Source: Paulinella micropora (Eukaryota > Cercozoa > Imbricatea > Euglyphida > Paulinellidae). Taken from it: a stretch of 64,000 bases of DNA. Made by a program: the position numbers and the translations under genes. The notes below the pieces were generated by a model. The model saw nothing but the letters and a program-made list of their open reading frames with translations. It did not search any database and was not told the DNA's origin. Shown one piece after another: positions 1 through 9,351 of the stretch; position 1 is the first letter of the stretch, and each line of letters opens with the position of its first letter. The stretch is taken from the NCBI GenBank assembly GCA_019918135.1, contig WBZZ01005670.1, positions 55,001 through 119,000 of the forward strand. The letters are read 5' to 3'.

Positions 1-159
1 ATGCATGGATGCCCTTATTTACCCACAACACTAGGCGATCATCAAAGAAACACTATGTACAACGACTCAAAGACTGGTCCGTGCAGCAGAGCCGCACAAG
101 CACAATGGGATAAGCTGCCAGAACGTCTGAGAGACATCTCATATACACAGCTACTGTAG
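1..159 (+). CDS. Possible 3' end of an unknown ORF
   Basis: Frame 1 is open from the window edge for 52 codons and stops at 157-159, just where a TAG microsatellite begins. The peptide ends in a charged, weakly helical stretch (AQWDKLPERLRD). No family is recognised. It could be the last exon or fragment of a gene or element upstream of the window, or chance. Only the open frame supports it. Confidence 0.2.
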   Translation: MHGCPYLPTTLGDHQRNTMYNDSKTGPCSRAAQAQWDKLPERLRDISYTQLL

Positions 160-172
160 TAGTAGTAGTAGT
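157..172. repeat. (TAG)n microsatellite at the LINE 3' end
   Basis: Five TAG units. On the minus strand this reads as a short CTA repeat directly after the last LINE sequence. Several non-LTR retrotransposon families end in short simple repeats instead of poly-A, so this probably marks the LINE 3' tail. Confidence 0.6.
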
Positions 173-414
173 TTAATAGGAAAGCAGTTTCCTTTACGGA
201 AACTATACTCCTAAAGACAAACCAGAAGCAGGACTATTGGGATGACTTATTTCAAGCCACAATCTAAATGTACTGAAAAGTCCAAAATCTCTAATTGAAA
301 TGTCAGAATCCAAGAAGGCTCCAATATGAAGGACAAATCCAAGTCTCCACATTTCCAAAAAACCTCCACAAGAAACCCAGCGACCTATATATGATTTATG
401 ACAACCTCTAGAGC

Positions 415-1089
415 TTATAAAAGCTCTTTAATGGCTACATGGAAGTCCTTCAGAAAACCCCTCATAACATTTGTGTGAAAAGAGGAGTTTAAGGACCAAG
501 AGCCTAACAAAGATGTCCAATGGTTACTAGAAATAGTACCATCAGGAGAAAAGGTCGAACCAAAATATTTCAGTTGAAGGGACCTTATGATAGGCATTGT
601 TAAAGCACAATCATTAAAGACATGTAGTTCTGAATGTTCATTAGTTGTGCAGATTCCACAGGGAATATTCACAGGAGTACCAAAGCCTCTATGCGAAAGG
701 CCAAAACGAAGGCAACCTGCTCTAGCAAGAGAAATCAATCTTTTCCCACCCTCATAATTACTTTGCGTTAAATAAAGTTCCATGGATAAATTTTTCTTTA
801 CTGTCTTATAGAAAAATAAGCTTGAAATGGATAAAATTGTAACCCATTCTTGTTGCTCGTAATTATGGATGAGTATTTTAATTGTGGCTTTAGGGCTATT
901 CTTAATAAATAAAAGCATATCAGTTATGGATGAATCAGGCTTGATCATTTTAAGGTCCATTAAAACCCTTCCAACCCAATTATTGTTAGCGTTACTTAAT
1001 GTATTAAGTAAACTGATCCTGAACATATGATGAAGCAGATTTTGTTCAGGGAACAGGAGTCGGGACTTAAAAAAAGTAAGTCTCTTCAT
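415..1089 (-). pseudogene. LINE ORF2 C-terminal region with zinc knuckle
   Basis: A 224-codon open stretch at the 3' end of the LINE. It contains a Cys-x2-Cys ... His ... Cys cluster (CGICTTNEHSELHVFNDC, near residues 143-160), typical of the zinc-binding segment after reverse transcriptase in many non-LTR elements and thought to help bind template RNA. It follows the RT region on the same strand in a different frame and overlaps a short open stretch at 1067-1282 that belongs to the same decayed ORF2. It is a remnant and not a separate gene. Confidence 0.75.
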
Positions 1090-1284
1090 ATTCCCTTCCG
1101 ACTACTGACCATAATCCTAACTCCCCTTGACAGGCCATATTAGGGAAATCATTAGGTACACGCAAAATTTTGTGAGCTAAATAGTAATTGATTTTATTGC
1201 CTTCTTCCCAAGTTCTTTTTGGGTGCCAAAATTCAGACCCCCAGTCCATGGACTGAAAAACTGAAAAAGTAATAAGTTGCATAG

Positions 1285-3192
1285 CTATGTTAGGTGCAAC
1301 CCCCTTCTAATTCCCATAGCAAGTACCATATTGATGCACTGCTTAGCTTTTTTTATTCTATCAGTCTTCATCATTTTCCAAGACAAATTCTTATCACAAA
1401 TAACTCCCAAATATTTGTAGGCTTCTGCCTCTATGACATTTTGTCCCATAAGAGTCCAATTGTGAGCGACATTAGTATTGTTGTTGTTAAAAATGACAAT
1501 GTTAGATTTGTCTTGATTAAATTCAGCATTATTATCATTAGCCCACACAAACATCTAATTGTTTCTGCAAATCATGGGCTGAGTTAGATAAAAGGACAAT
1601 GTCGTCGATATATAAAAGGCAAGTTAATGTTAGAGAAAAAAAAATTCTTTGTCGTGAGCAAAGAGTGTAACTCCTTTGGTAGAAGAACGTAACTTATTGG
1701 CTAAATCAGAGGTGTAAAGACAGTATAATAAAGGGGACAGAGGGCACCCTTGCCTTACACCTCTATTGGTATCAAACCAAGAGGACATGCCTTTAGCCGT
1801 ATCTACTCTATTCTGTACTCCGGCATAGAGACCTTTCAGGGCGGAAAGGAAGAAGGGAGAAATACCCATACATTCTAATTTTCTCCACAAAATGTCTCTC
1901 TCAACAGAATCAAACGCTTTAGAGACATCAAGAAAGGCAGCATAAGTTGGACCTTTGTGGTTAGTAATAACTTCGTGAAGAAGGAAAATCTGGTGTTGAC
2001 TTCCCCTTCCCTTACGTGCTCCACCCTGTTCAACAGGCAAAAGATTAGACGAATCTACCCACGCTTTCAATCTATTCAATAAAAGCGTAGCATACAACTT
2101 ATCAATAACAGACAACAGAGTAACCGGTCTGTACTGAGAAGCATTTAGTCTATCTCCTTTACCTTTATGAATAGGCTTTATTATTCCCTTTGTATAATCT
2201 AGAGGTTTCGTGCCTGTTTGTAAGCATCTATTAAATACGAGGACGAAGAACTGTTTGACATTTGGTGCAGTGTTCAACAGATTAAGAAAAAGTTCACCAG
2301 AAATGCCATCCTGTCCAACACTCTTATTAGGTTTTAAAGAAGACTCAGCTTCTTTCATCTCTTCATCAGAAAAGGATGTCTTATCTAATAAATTATTATT
2401 ATTATTACTAGAAGTACTTTGAGTAGGTTCAGGCTGAATATAAGGAGAAAGGATAATATTATTATGTGGAATAGGGGCCATCATATTCGATGGTCGATTC
2501 AGTTGGGACTGGTATTGTTTTGCAAATAACTCAGCTACCCCATTCGCTTTCACAACCGTTCCATTTTCTCCTTCCAGCTGCATAGGACTACTGCTTTCCT
2601 TGTTTAGGAACCTTTTAAGAATGGACCAAGCCTTCTTAGGGTTTCGTTTTATATCAGCATTGACTTGTAAGAGATCTTTTTTCTGTCTCTCGTTCTTTGC
2701 ATATTTAACTCTTTTTTGTATTGTTTTGTTAATTACTTTCAATTTGTCCTTGATTGTTTGTCTGTCTTGCAATGTAGCTGTGTTTTGCAGGTTGCGCAAA
2801 GGCTTGTTTTTCTTTATTTTAAGTTGCTTGATTTCATAATCATGAATGAAACCAGGATGTTTTATCGTTGTTTTTCTGATGTTTTTCTTAGCCAGTGTGT
2901 CGATTATAGGGCAATAAGTATTATAAAAGAATGTAAGTAGGTCATCAACAGGAGCATTCATTAAGTAAGCAGGCGCCACGGGAAAGGAATGAGCCACTGG
3001 ACTTATGTCCACTTTCCTTTTCCACTTAAATTCCAATTGTGGTCCCACTGCCTGCTTTGCAGATTGAAAGTAAGAGTTTGGAAGTTTAAAATCAATTGTA
3101 ATTAAATTCTGATCACTAAAAGGGATCATATACCTGGGCCATGTAAAATAATTAGATGCGTAGTTGAGTAGTTGGGGTGAACAAAAAAACAT
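1285..3192 (-). pseudogene. LINE ORF2 reverse transcriptase domain (frameshifted)
   Basis: The main 520-codon frame (3192-1630) carries the RT blocks in order: the linker helix region, the GQDGISG block (about residue 290), the YRPVTLLSV block, motif A around DVSKAFDSVERD (about residue 422) and motif B as RQGCPLSP (about residue 480). The catalytic motif C reads YIDD on the minus strand near 1590-1605, but in another frame from motifs A and B. The fingers-to-thumb continuation (YLGVICDKNLSW) lies in a third stretch at 1285-1554. The enzyme would copy element RNA at a nicked target, but this copy cannot make it. Confidence 0.85.
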
Positions 3193-3692
3193 AGACCAAT
3201 AAAGAGGTCATACCAATCCCTTCATGACTTGTTTCAGCTTTGCCCACTAACCCAGTTAATAAAAGCAAGTTGGTGTTTTCCATTTCTTGAACAAATTTGT
3301 CAGCATATTTAGTTGTATGACCATGAGGTAGAGGCACGTCTCTTATCATTTCTGAAGTAACCGGACCTGACTGATTGTTGTCAAGGGAAAATTGGCTGAA
3401 GTCAAATTTCGATTGAGACACCTGGAAATTAAAATCTCCCACTAAAATCACTTCGTATTTTGTTCTTTATTAATACCATTCACTGCAGATAGCAGTGCTC
3501 GGTGCTGAGACTTCATATGAGCAACATTTTGCTTAGGTCGTAAGTAAATATTACCAACAATAAAAATTTTGTGTTCAGTCCGAATCGAAATCCACTGAGT
3601 ATCTTCTAGGAGCCATTTGTCCTTTTTATCGATGTAATTGTTAATGCTGAATTTTGCAACCTTGCCTAATGATTGGCGTACCAATAGGATTT

Positions 3693-3767
<75 letters not shown>

Positions 3768-3988
3768 TTTTTTTTTTCATTTGAGGTTCTATGTGAGACA
3801 AACACATATCTATTTTTTATGTTCAGTGCTTTAAGAGCATCATATACAGTGTTTCCAGTTCTGTCCTTTTTCAACCATGATTTTTGAATTCCTAACACAT
3901 CAACCGCACTATGCAGTATTGTCTCAGTTAGCACTTCTAACAAGATTTCAGGTCTGGTAACATGTATATTGTAGGTTCCAAACCTCAC
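3152..3988 (-). pseudogene. LINE ORF2 APE-type endonuclease domain, interrupted
   Basis: Reading from 3988, the start RFGTYNIHV matches the N-terminal strand of apurinic-type LINE endonucleases, followed by a VLGIQKSW segment corresponding to the usual QE..W box with the Glu replaced. The downstream part holds VGNIYLRP and, in the next frame (3451-3152), MILVGDFNF, the GDFN catalytic box. These endonucleases nick target DNA to prime reverse transcription. The poly-C tract at 3694-3767 falls inside the domain and puts the two halves in different frames, encoding a run of glycines in both. Confidence 0.8.
3694..3767. repeat. 74-base pure poly-C tract followed by T10
   Basis: 74 consecutive C bases (plus strand) followed by ten T bases, inside the LINE endonuclease. 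On the coding strand this is A10 then G74. A run this long without interruption is unusual for a LINE coding region. It may be a real expanded homopolymer able to form G-quadruplexes, or a sequencing or assembly artefact. Confidence 0.9.
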
Positions 3989-4402
3989 TGCTGCTCTGTC
4001 TTTTTTGGAGGGTGCGTAATTTTATTTTCTTTTCCAACCATATGCTCATAAGCGCCATTTTTTACAGGGTTCTTCTGTATTTATTACTTTTTGTTTGGTG
4101 GTAATGCTTTTCGCCTGCATGCCTTTTTTCTTTTGCAAAATGAGGTCGTATACAGTGTGTTTTTCCACCACTTTTCTCAGAGTAATCCTGTTATCATTGT
4201 TTTTGATTACGCACTACTTGGCAATAAGTTTCACTCCTTTGCATTCCGAATTACTCTTTGTAGACGATTGGGTCGAATCAGCAATATTATCATGTTCTTT
4301 GAGTACGCGCACTGCACGAACTCTGAAAGTCAACTTTCTAGTTTTTTTTTTATTAACAATCTCAAATTGAGTCTTGTTCTTCTTGACCGGACTGTTCGCA
4401 AT

Positions 4403-5733
4403 TTAATCAGGTTTGTTATTAATTTCATGTTCCATATAAGAATGGGACTCTGTATTTAATAATGAGTACTCATTTGAAGTACTGAAAGTTGCAGACTGTC
4501 TAACTGAAGTCAAGCAGCCATACTGGCTGGTAGTGTTAGTAGTCCGCAGAGTCGATGCAGTCGTCCAAGGTCTCGGGCTTGGCTCGTCAACGTTGAAAGT
4601 AATCATCAGCAAGGGGCTTGGAAAGCCCCTTTGCTTCGCGGCAGGTGTTAGCAACCTCCTTGATGAAACTTGCTTCTTCTTTGGTTTGGAACGTAACATG
4701 CACTCCAAAAGCGAAGTTGTTGTTTGCTGATTTCATCAGCTCTGCCCGAATAGCTAGTGGCAATGGAGCTTTGGGGTGGCTGTCTGCTACTGCATTTCGG
4801 ATCCACTCTTTGAAGAGTCTGACAAGTGCAACGTTGCGTTGGACTTGGTCAGGAAAAACAATTTTAGTCACTTTTTCGAAGCAATTCACCAGAACTCGTA
4901 AAGTCTGGCCTCCAAGGTTTGGAGTTTTCCCCCGGCAAAAAGGATAAGGTCTTCCTCAATAGTATTGTGCCCAGGTGACTTATCATGTGGAAGAGCAGCT
5001 AAGCGCTCACGCAGTGCCTTATTCTTTTCTTTGAGCCTGGCCATTTCGACGTCTTTCTGGATAGCCTTTGCAGTGGGCCTGGGTGCTTTGTTGTTCACAA
5101 TACCCTTCGAGTTATCAGTTTTGGCGCCAGAGCTTCCCTCAGACCCAGGGGACGAGAGCATGTCTCCCCACTTACGATTGCCTTTGTCAGCTGCTGACGG
5201 AGATAGAATTCTGTGTTTTTTGCATTGGGACCCCTGATCAAAATCCTCCACTTCTGGTGAAGGAGAACTCGTACGAGCTGTGACAGTAGAACTGCCAGTA
5301 GAGGAAAGAGAGAGAGAGTAGGATACTTCTCCACTGACTTTGCAGCATGTGATGCTAAGTTCAGGATTGGTTTAAAAAATACGTAATCATCCTCTTTCAA
5401 CGTTTGGTTGATCATGTTCAAGCTGTTGTCAGTGTCCTGACCAGGTGGTGGTACATGTTTTCGCTCCTTACCAGTTGGGGCGTTCAGGATATCTACCGAA
5501 CACAGATTCTGGCGAATTCAGAGCATCTTCTTCCTTGTATTGATGCAACAGGATTGCAACATCCTTGTCAACGTAGGGTAGTTTGTTTTTATTTGGGATT
5601 CTCCTCCAATTTGTTTTTTTGGTTGAATCCTCTTTGTGGAACTCAGCAACAATCCTTTAGTCAGCTGCGACGTGATGTCATCAATCGTTTTCTCAAAATC
5701 CACCAATTTGAGAATAAAAGTAGCTACTGCCAT
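4403..5733 (-). pseudogene. LINE ORF1-like region (coiled coil), frameshifted
   Basis: Overlapping minus-strand open stretches lie at 5733-5518, 5421-5095, 5251-4886, 4889-4587 and 4708-4403, just upstream of the endonuclease. The middle one has a Ser/Pro/Gly-rich disordered section followed by a Leu heptad segment (EMARLKEKNKALRERLAAL), a short coiled coil as in many LINE ORF1 proteins, which trimerise and bind the element RNA. The next (FGVHVTFQTKEEASFIKEV) could be an RNA-binding fold, but no family is certain. Position and strand are the main evidence. Between 4402 and 3989 no minus-strand coding is recognised. Confidence 0.5.
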
Positions 5734-5770
5734 TCGGATTTGTTTATTCTTAGGCTCAGAGTAGTATAGG

Positions 5771-6094
5771 GTCGCACTTCAAGACAGATATTCAGTGCAG
5801 TTTGTCTACAGAAACCACACTAAGAGCAGTTATTCATTATTTCGTCTTCCTATTTATAACAAATACAGACAGACAAAAGAAAGAAAAACTGGTACCTTTA
5901 AATAATTATTATTAAATTACCTTTTTGAAGTCTTTTTCCAGTTCGACCACCTACCATACAAACAAGTATGGTAGATAAAATTCATTTGAAATGACGAGGG
6001 CTTTCTCCCAATTTTTTGTGTTTTTGGTTAAAATTGAATACGCACTAGTTTATACTCCTATACGCAAAAGGAGTTAGTAATAAAAACTACTATT
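5771..6094. other. AT-rich spacer, no gene seen
   Basis: The spacer between the LINE and the next ORF. It contains one perfect 9-bp-stem hairpin at 5951-5974 (ctaccatac / gtatggtag with a 6-base loop) and short AT-rich simple sequence. No terminal repeat or target-site duplication was found that would mark the LINE 5' end or the left end of the PLV. Confidence 0.5.
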
Positions 6095-6568
6095 TCAATT
6101 AATTCTCTGTCTTTTGTATTTCTCATATGTCTGAATTATTTCTGATGTTGTTTTTCCATCAATCATCTTTCGTGCTTTTATTTCATCATCAACTCTCATT
6201 GGTTGATTTTCAGCACTTAACCAATGTTCAAATAGTACTTCAAATAATCTTAATTGTTTTTGCTTTTGTTCTTCTTCTCTCTTTTTTTCTCGTTTCATTT
6301 GTTCAATTTTGTCTTTTCTTTCTCTTTCTTCCATTCGTTTCGCAAGTATTTCGTCAATTGCATTTGCTTTATTTTCGCAGTCTCTTTTTTGTTTCTCCAA
6401 CTCAATCTTTCCTTTTTCATTCTCGTCAAGTCTGCTTTGTATTATTTCATTTCTTGTTTCATTTCGTATCTTAAGTCTATTTATTTCAAAGTAAGGTTTA
6501 TCCTTTAGTTTCTCAAACCATCGGTTTGGTTCTTCTCTTTCCACACTTTCTTCATCACTTTCGCTCAT
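6095..6568 (-). CDS. Highly charged coiled-coil protein, unknown
   Basis: 157 codons from an ATG. The N-terminus is acidic (MSESDEESVEREE), and the middle is almost continuous Glu/Lys/Arg helix with heptad-like spacing (residues about 50-110), followed by a short hydrophobic segment (LFEVLFEHWL). No enzyme motif is seen. Its AT-rich composition and charged style match the PLV proteins to the right, so it may be the leftmost PLV gene, but it could be a host gene. Minus strand, like the integrase at 7.7-8.7 kb. Confidence 0.5.
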   Translation of the reverse strand: MSESDEESVEREEPNRWFEKLKDKPYFEINRLKIRNETRNEIIQSRLDENEKGKIELEKQKRDCENKANAIDEILAKRMEERERKDKIEQMKREKKREEEQKQKQLRLFEVLFEHWLSAENQPMRVDDEIKARKMIDGKTTSEIIQTYEKYKRQRIN

Positions 6569-6639
6569 TGTTAGTTTTTGATAAACACCAAAAGTTGTCC
6601 AGTGTCAGAGTTAGTGCAAGCAAAAAAAATACCGCACCA

Positions 6640-7544
6640 AGTGGCTAAAGTTGGTGTTTTCTGGTCTATGGTGTGAAAAAATTTTCGCTTTTCCTTTTTA
6701 TCTGCATTTCAAATTGTCAGCAGGTATTCCAGAAATTCTATCACGTGTTTTTGTCTGTTTCTTTTTTTCATTCTGTGACTTTTTCAGAATTCCCAAAGTG
6801 GCTAAGACAAGAAGTCCAAGCCCTTGCTGTTTTTGTGTGTTGCAGGATGTAGGACAACGAGCCTGAAGAGGAGCGACACGACGACCCAGAGCAGGAAGAG
6901 CCTGAAAATGAGGTAATTTAGTTCCTATTGGTTTTATGCGTATGCAGTTTCTTGTATAGGGGGCTATGGCCCTGCTGGAGGCACAGCAAGAAGCACAGGA
7001 CGCACGCGATGCACGTGTTCTGGTAATAAGTTTATTTTTTTTGCTTTCCTTTATGTGTGTGTATGTGTAGCAAACAGATGAAAAAAAGACACCAGACCAA
7101 GCAGTTGCGGTAATCATTTTTTTTCTGTTGTTTGGTTTTCATTGTATACCGAATTAGGGAATCACTGATGGTGTAAGTAATGTATAACTTGAGCAACCTG
7201 ATTGGAATAGACCTAGAGGCAGTAGAAAAAAAGGGGCGAAAAAAGGTGGTAGACCAGAGGGTAGCCGTAACGTTGTTATCAGAATTAGTGAGGTTCATGT
7301 CGTAATTAACAAGGAGGCTGGCGAGGCGAAGTGGTCTTTTGCAGAAAAGCCCAATTCTATTTCAGTTGTCGTGTGGGGGTTTCGCTCTCCACCAGCCGAA
7401 ATTTCCAACTACATTGTTGTTTTGGTTGGTAATGGCGAACCAGATTCTGTTATTATGGTAAGATCTTGGCCCAACGTCGCAGAAATAGTCTCACATTTCG
7501 GCAGGCCCGTCAGAACTATTTATAAAGCATATCAGGTTGCTTAA
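6640..7544 (+). CDS. Possible small spliced gene, unknown product
   Basis: Short acidic coding blocks alternate with T-rich GT..AG introns of near-identical length: 6913-6959 (47 bp), 7023-7070 (48) and 7110-7157 (48). All three splice in phase 0 and join DNEPEEERHDD, GAMALLEAQQEA, QTDEKKTPDQAV and GITD. A likely earlier acceptor ends at 6852. After a further junction near 7171-7210 (not resolved) an open frame of about 110 codons ends at 7542-7544. It starts with a Lys/Gly/Arg patch (SRKKGAKKGGRPEG) and continues in beta-rich sequence (VVVWGFRSPPAEIS). No family is recognised. More GC-rich than the flanking genes. It may be a host gene captured at the PLV edge, or a spliced PLV accessory gene. 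Confidence 0.4.
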
Positions 7545-7739
7545 TTAAATCAGTTGTTAAGAATAACGTTTTCTTCTAGATCGATATTAATGATATGTTA
7601 AACAAATACTAATCTGGAAGAGAACATTATTCCAAATGTTTCGTTTTAATTTATTTTTTTTTATTAAAGGTCCAACTTTTCAACTTTCTTTTTGATTCTA
7701 GCACTGCTCCGTATGTTTTCCGGTTTTACATCCAATAAT

Positions 7740-8655
7740 TTAACAAATTAATATTTTTTTATCTTTAGTAATTTGTTTTACTTTTTCCGATAACTGCTCC
7801 TTCGGTTCTTCTTCTTCATGGTGCTCTTCAACATTAGTCTTTAATAATTCTGACGGTCTTACTAAGTCTTCTTCTGACAAGATTACTTTGAAGCCTTTCC
7901 TGCCCTTAACCTTAAATATAGTTTTACTGAATTGCTTGTCGCCTTTAGAAAAAATAGTTCTTTCTAATTCCTTTCTTACTCTTGTACCCCTAGGGAATTC
8001 ATTAATTAAAGGATTTCTGTATATTTCTTGAGTGTTTTTTTCAGTCCCTTCAAAAACATTAATCGGCACTGCTTTTATTGTTGTATGATATGTTTTATTA
8101 TAAGCATCAACAACCTCATGAATAATGAACCCATTGAAAATTTTCATTAAATTCCCATATTAAGTTTAATTCATTTCGTATTGTTCTAATAAACCTATCA
8201 ATTATACCCATTGTTCTGTGGTCACCAACTTGGACAGTCCTATGTTCAATATTATTTTGTCTGAAATATTCAGCCACTTGTCCTTTGAATTCACCACCAT
8301 TATCTGAAGTAATTCTTTCAGGAACTTTTTTGGTAAATATTTTTTTTAACCCTTCTAAGACATAACCAGTTGTTTTATTTTTGACTGGCTCAATCCATTC
8401 ACGACGGCTATATACATCAATAGCAACTAATCCAAAATTATAGTTAGCATTACCTTTCTTTGTTGCAACCTTTGACATATCCATTAAATCAATAAATACT
8501 TGACTTAGTGGTTTTGCTTCTGGTGATGTTATCGTGTTCCATATCTTAGCGGGCTTTGATTGAAAATGTATTTCGGCCACTTCTTCAAGTTTTTCTTTCC
8601 TGTCTGCTCAGGAGTTTCTTGTTGTTGTTGCTGATTTGTGTGCTTATTATCCATG
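7740..8655 (-). pseudogene. PLV rve-family integrase (fossil)
   Basis: A retroviral-type integrase core. FIDLMDMSK holds the first catalytic Asp, ITSDNGGEF the second, and the helix with GIIDRFIRTIRNEL lies where the third acidic residue belongs. The C-terminal part includes an RGTRVRKE segment resembling the SH3-like DNA-binding portion and an acidic tail. In Polintons this enzyme joins the element ends to host DNA. The upstream region is one arm of the inverted promoter-like module. The gene is broken, about one or two breaks. Confidence 0.8.
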
Positions 8656-8776
8656 ATATTTTAGAATTTCGTTTCGTGCTCTGCACTCTCTCTTATTCTA
8701 AAACATCGTTTTTTCTTTTTCTTTTTTATTTAATCGCAGACGATGTTTGTTGAAGACAAAGTCTGAAACAAATATC
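8651..8776 (-). promoter_or_regulatory. Inverted promoter-like module, left copy
   Basis: About 125 bp that match, in reverse complement, 13717-13843. Shared blocks include the ATG-proximal ttctaaaatatcatgg, the gagagagtgc..gagcacga block, the aaacatcg block, and tgtttgttgaagac followed by gtctgaaacaaatatc. The copies are visibly similar (roughly four bases in five) and in each the module ends exactly at a start codon: here the minus-strand start at the head of the integrase gene, there the ATPase start. This suggests a duplicated promoter/5' leader. Confidence 0.75.
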
Positions 8777-9251
8777 AAAATTTTAAGAAACATTTTTCGA
8801 TATCATTATTTTTTTCTTTCTTGATTGGCTTCTCTGCTTGATTATAAACATTAACTGATATGTTTGATTTTTTTCCATTTCCTTTCTTAGATTTAGGCTT
8901 CGGCTCTTCTTCACTTTCTTCACTTTCGCTTTCGCTCTCATCTGGCTCAGGCACAGGCTTTTTATTTACTTTCTTCTTTGCTTCCGCTTTCTTTCTTCTT
9001 ATTTTCATCTTAGCCATCTTTTCAGCAATGATATCAGTAAAATCACATTCTTCATCGCTATCACTGCTTTCTTCTGGCGTATCATCTTGGTCTTTTCCAT
9101 TAATGATATCATTTGCAACACCCATTTCCGCCATGCGGTTTATCTTTTCCTCCATCTCTTCATCATCGCCTACATAAGCCTTCCTACACTTTGCTAATTT
9201 CTCTTTTGCTATTTCAACCTTTTGCTGTTTCTTACTCTTAATACTTTCCAC
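8775..9251 (-). CDS. PLV charged protein, unknown (fossil element)
   Basis: 158 codons, with Lys/Glu-rich helix at the N-terminus, a central acidic block with SSDSDEECDF, a second acidic Ser/Glu block (ESESEESEEEP) and a Lys-rich C-terminus. Low complexity throughout with no enzymatic motif, so likely disordered. It lies between the promoter-like module and the divergent fibre gene. It appears to have its own start near 9251. Role unknown. Confidence 0.5.
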   Translation of the reverse strand: MESIKSKKQQKVEIAKEKLAKCRKAYVGDDEEMEEKINRMAEMGVANDIINGKDQDDTPEESSDSDEECDFTDIIAEKMAKMKIRRKKAEAKKKVNKKPVPEPDESESESEESEEEPKPKSKKGNGKKSNISVNVYNQAEKPIKKEKNNDIEKCFLKF

Positions 9252-9351
9252 AGCCTTACCCCAGTTCTTACGACTTGCTTTGGGAGACGGTATTTATACT
9301 AAGATTAATATATTTTAGTATTTTTAAATAAATAAATAAATAAATAATATA

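Larger units (their letters stand above)
173..5770 (-). mobile_element. Decayed non-LTR retrotransposon (LINE, APE-endonuclease type)
   Basis: Read on the minus strand, the parts come in LINE order: an ORF1-like region (about 5.73-4.40 kb), an apurinic-type endonuclease (3.99-3.15 kb), reverse transcriptase (3.19-1.29 kb) and a C-terminal zinc-knuckle region (1.09-0.42 kb), ending at a short trinucleotide repeat. The frame changes at least five times, so this copy is dead. A 74-base G tract on the coding strand interrupts the endonuclease. No RNase H domain was recognised. The 5' end is not marked by any signal and is placed only where recognisable sequence stops. Endonuclease, RT and zinc knuckle without RNase H fit the Jockey/CR1/L2-like groups, but the clade needs a tree. 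Confidence 0.85.

Noticed and set aside
6127-6508. Plus-strand Phe/Leu/Ser-rich ORFs that look like membrane proteins
   Set aside because: Antisense of the Lys/Glu coiled-coil gene; such mirror hydrophobic ORFs are expected.
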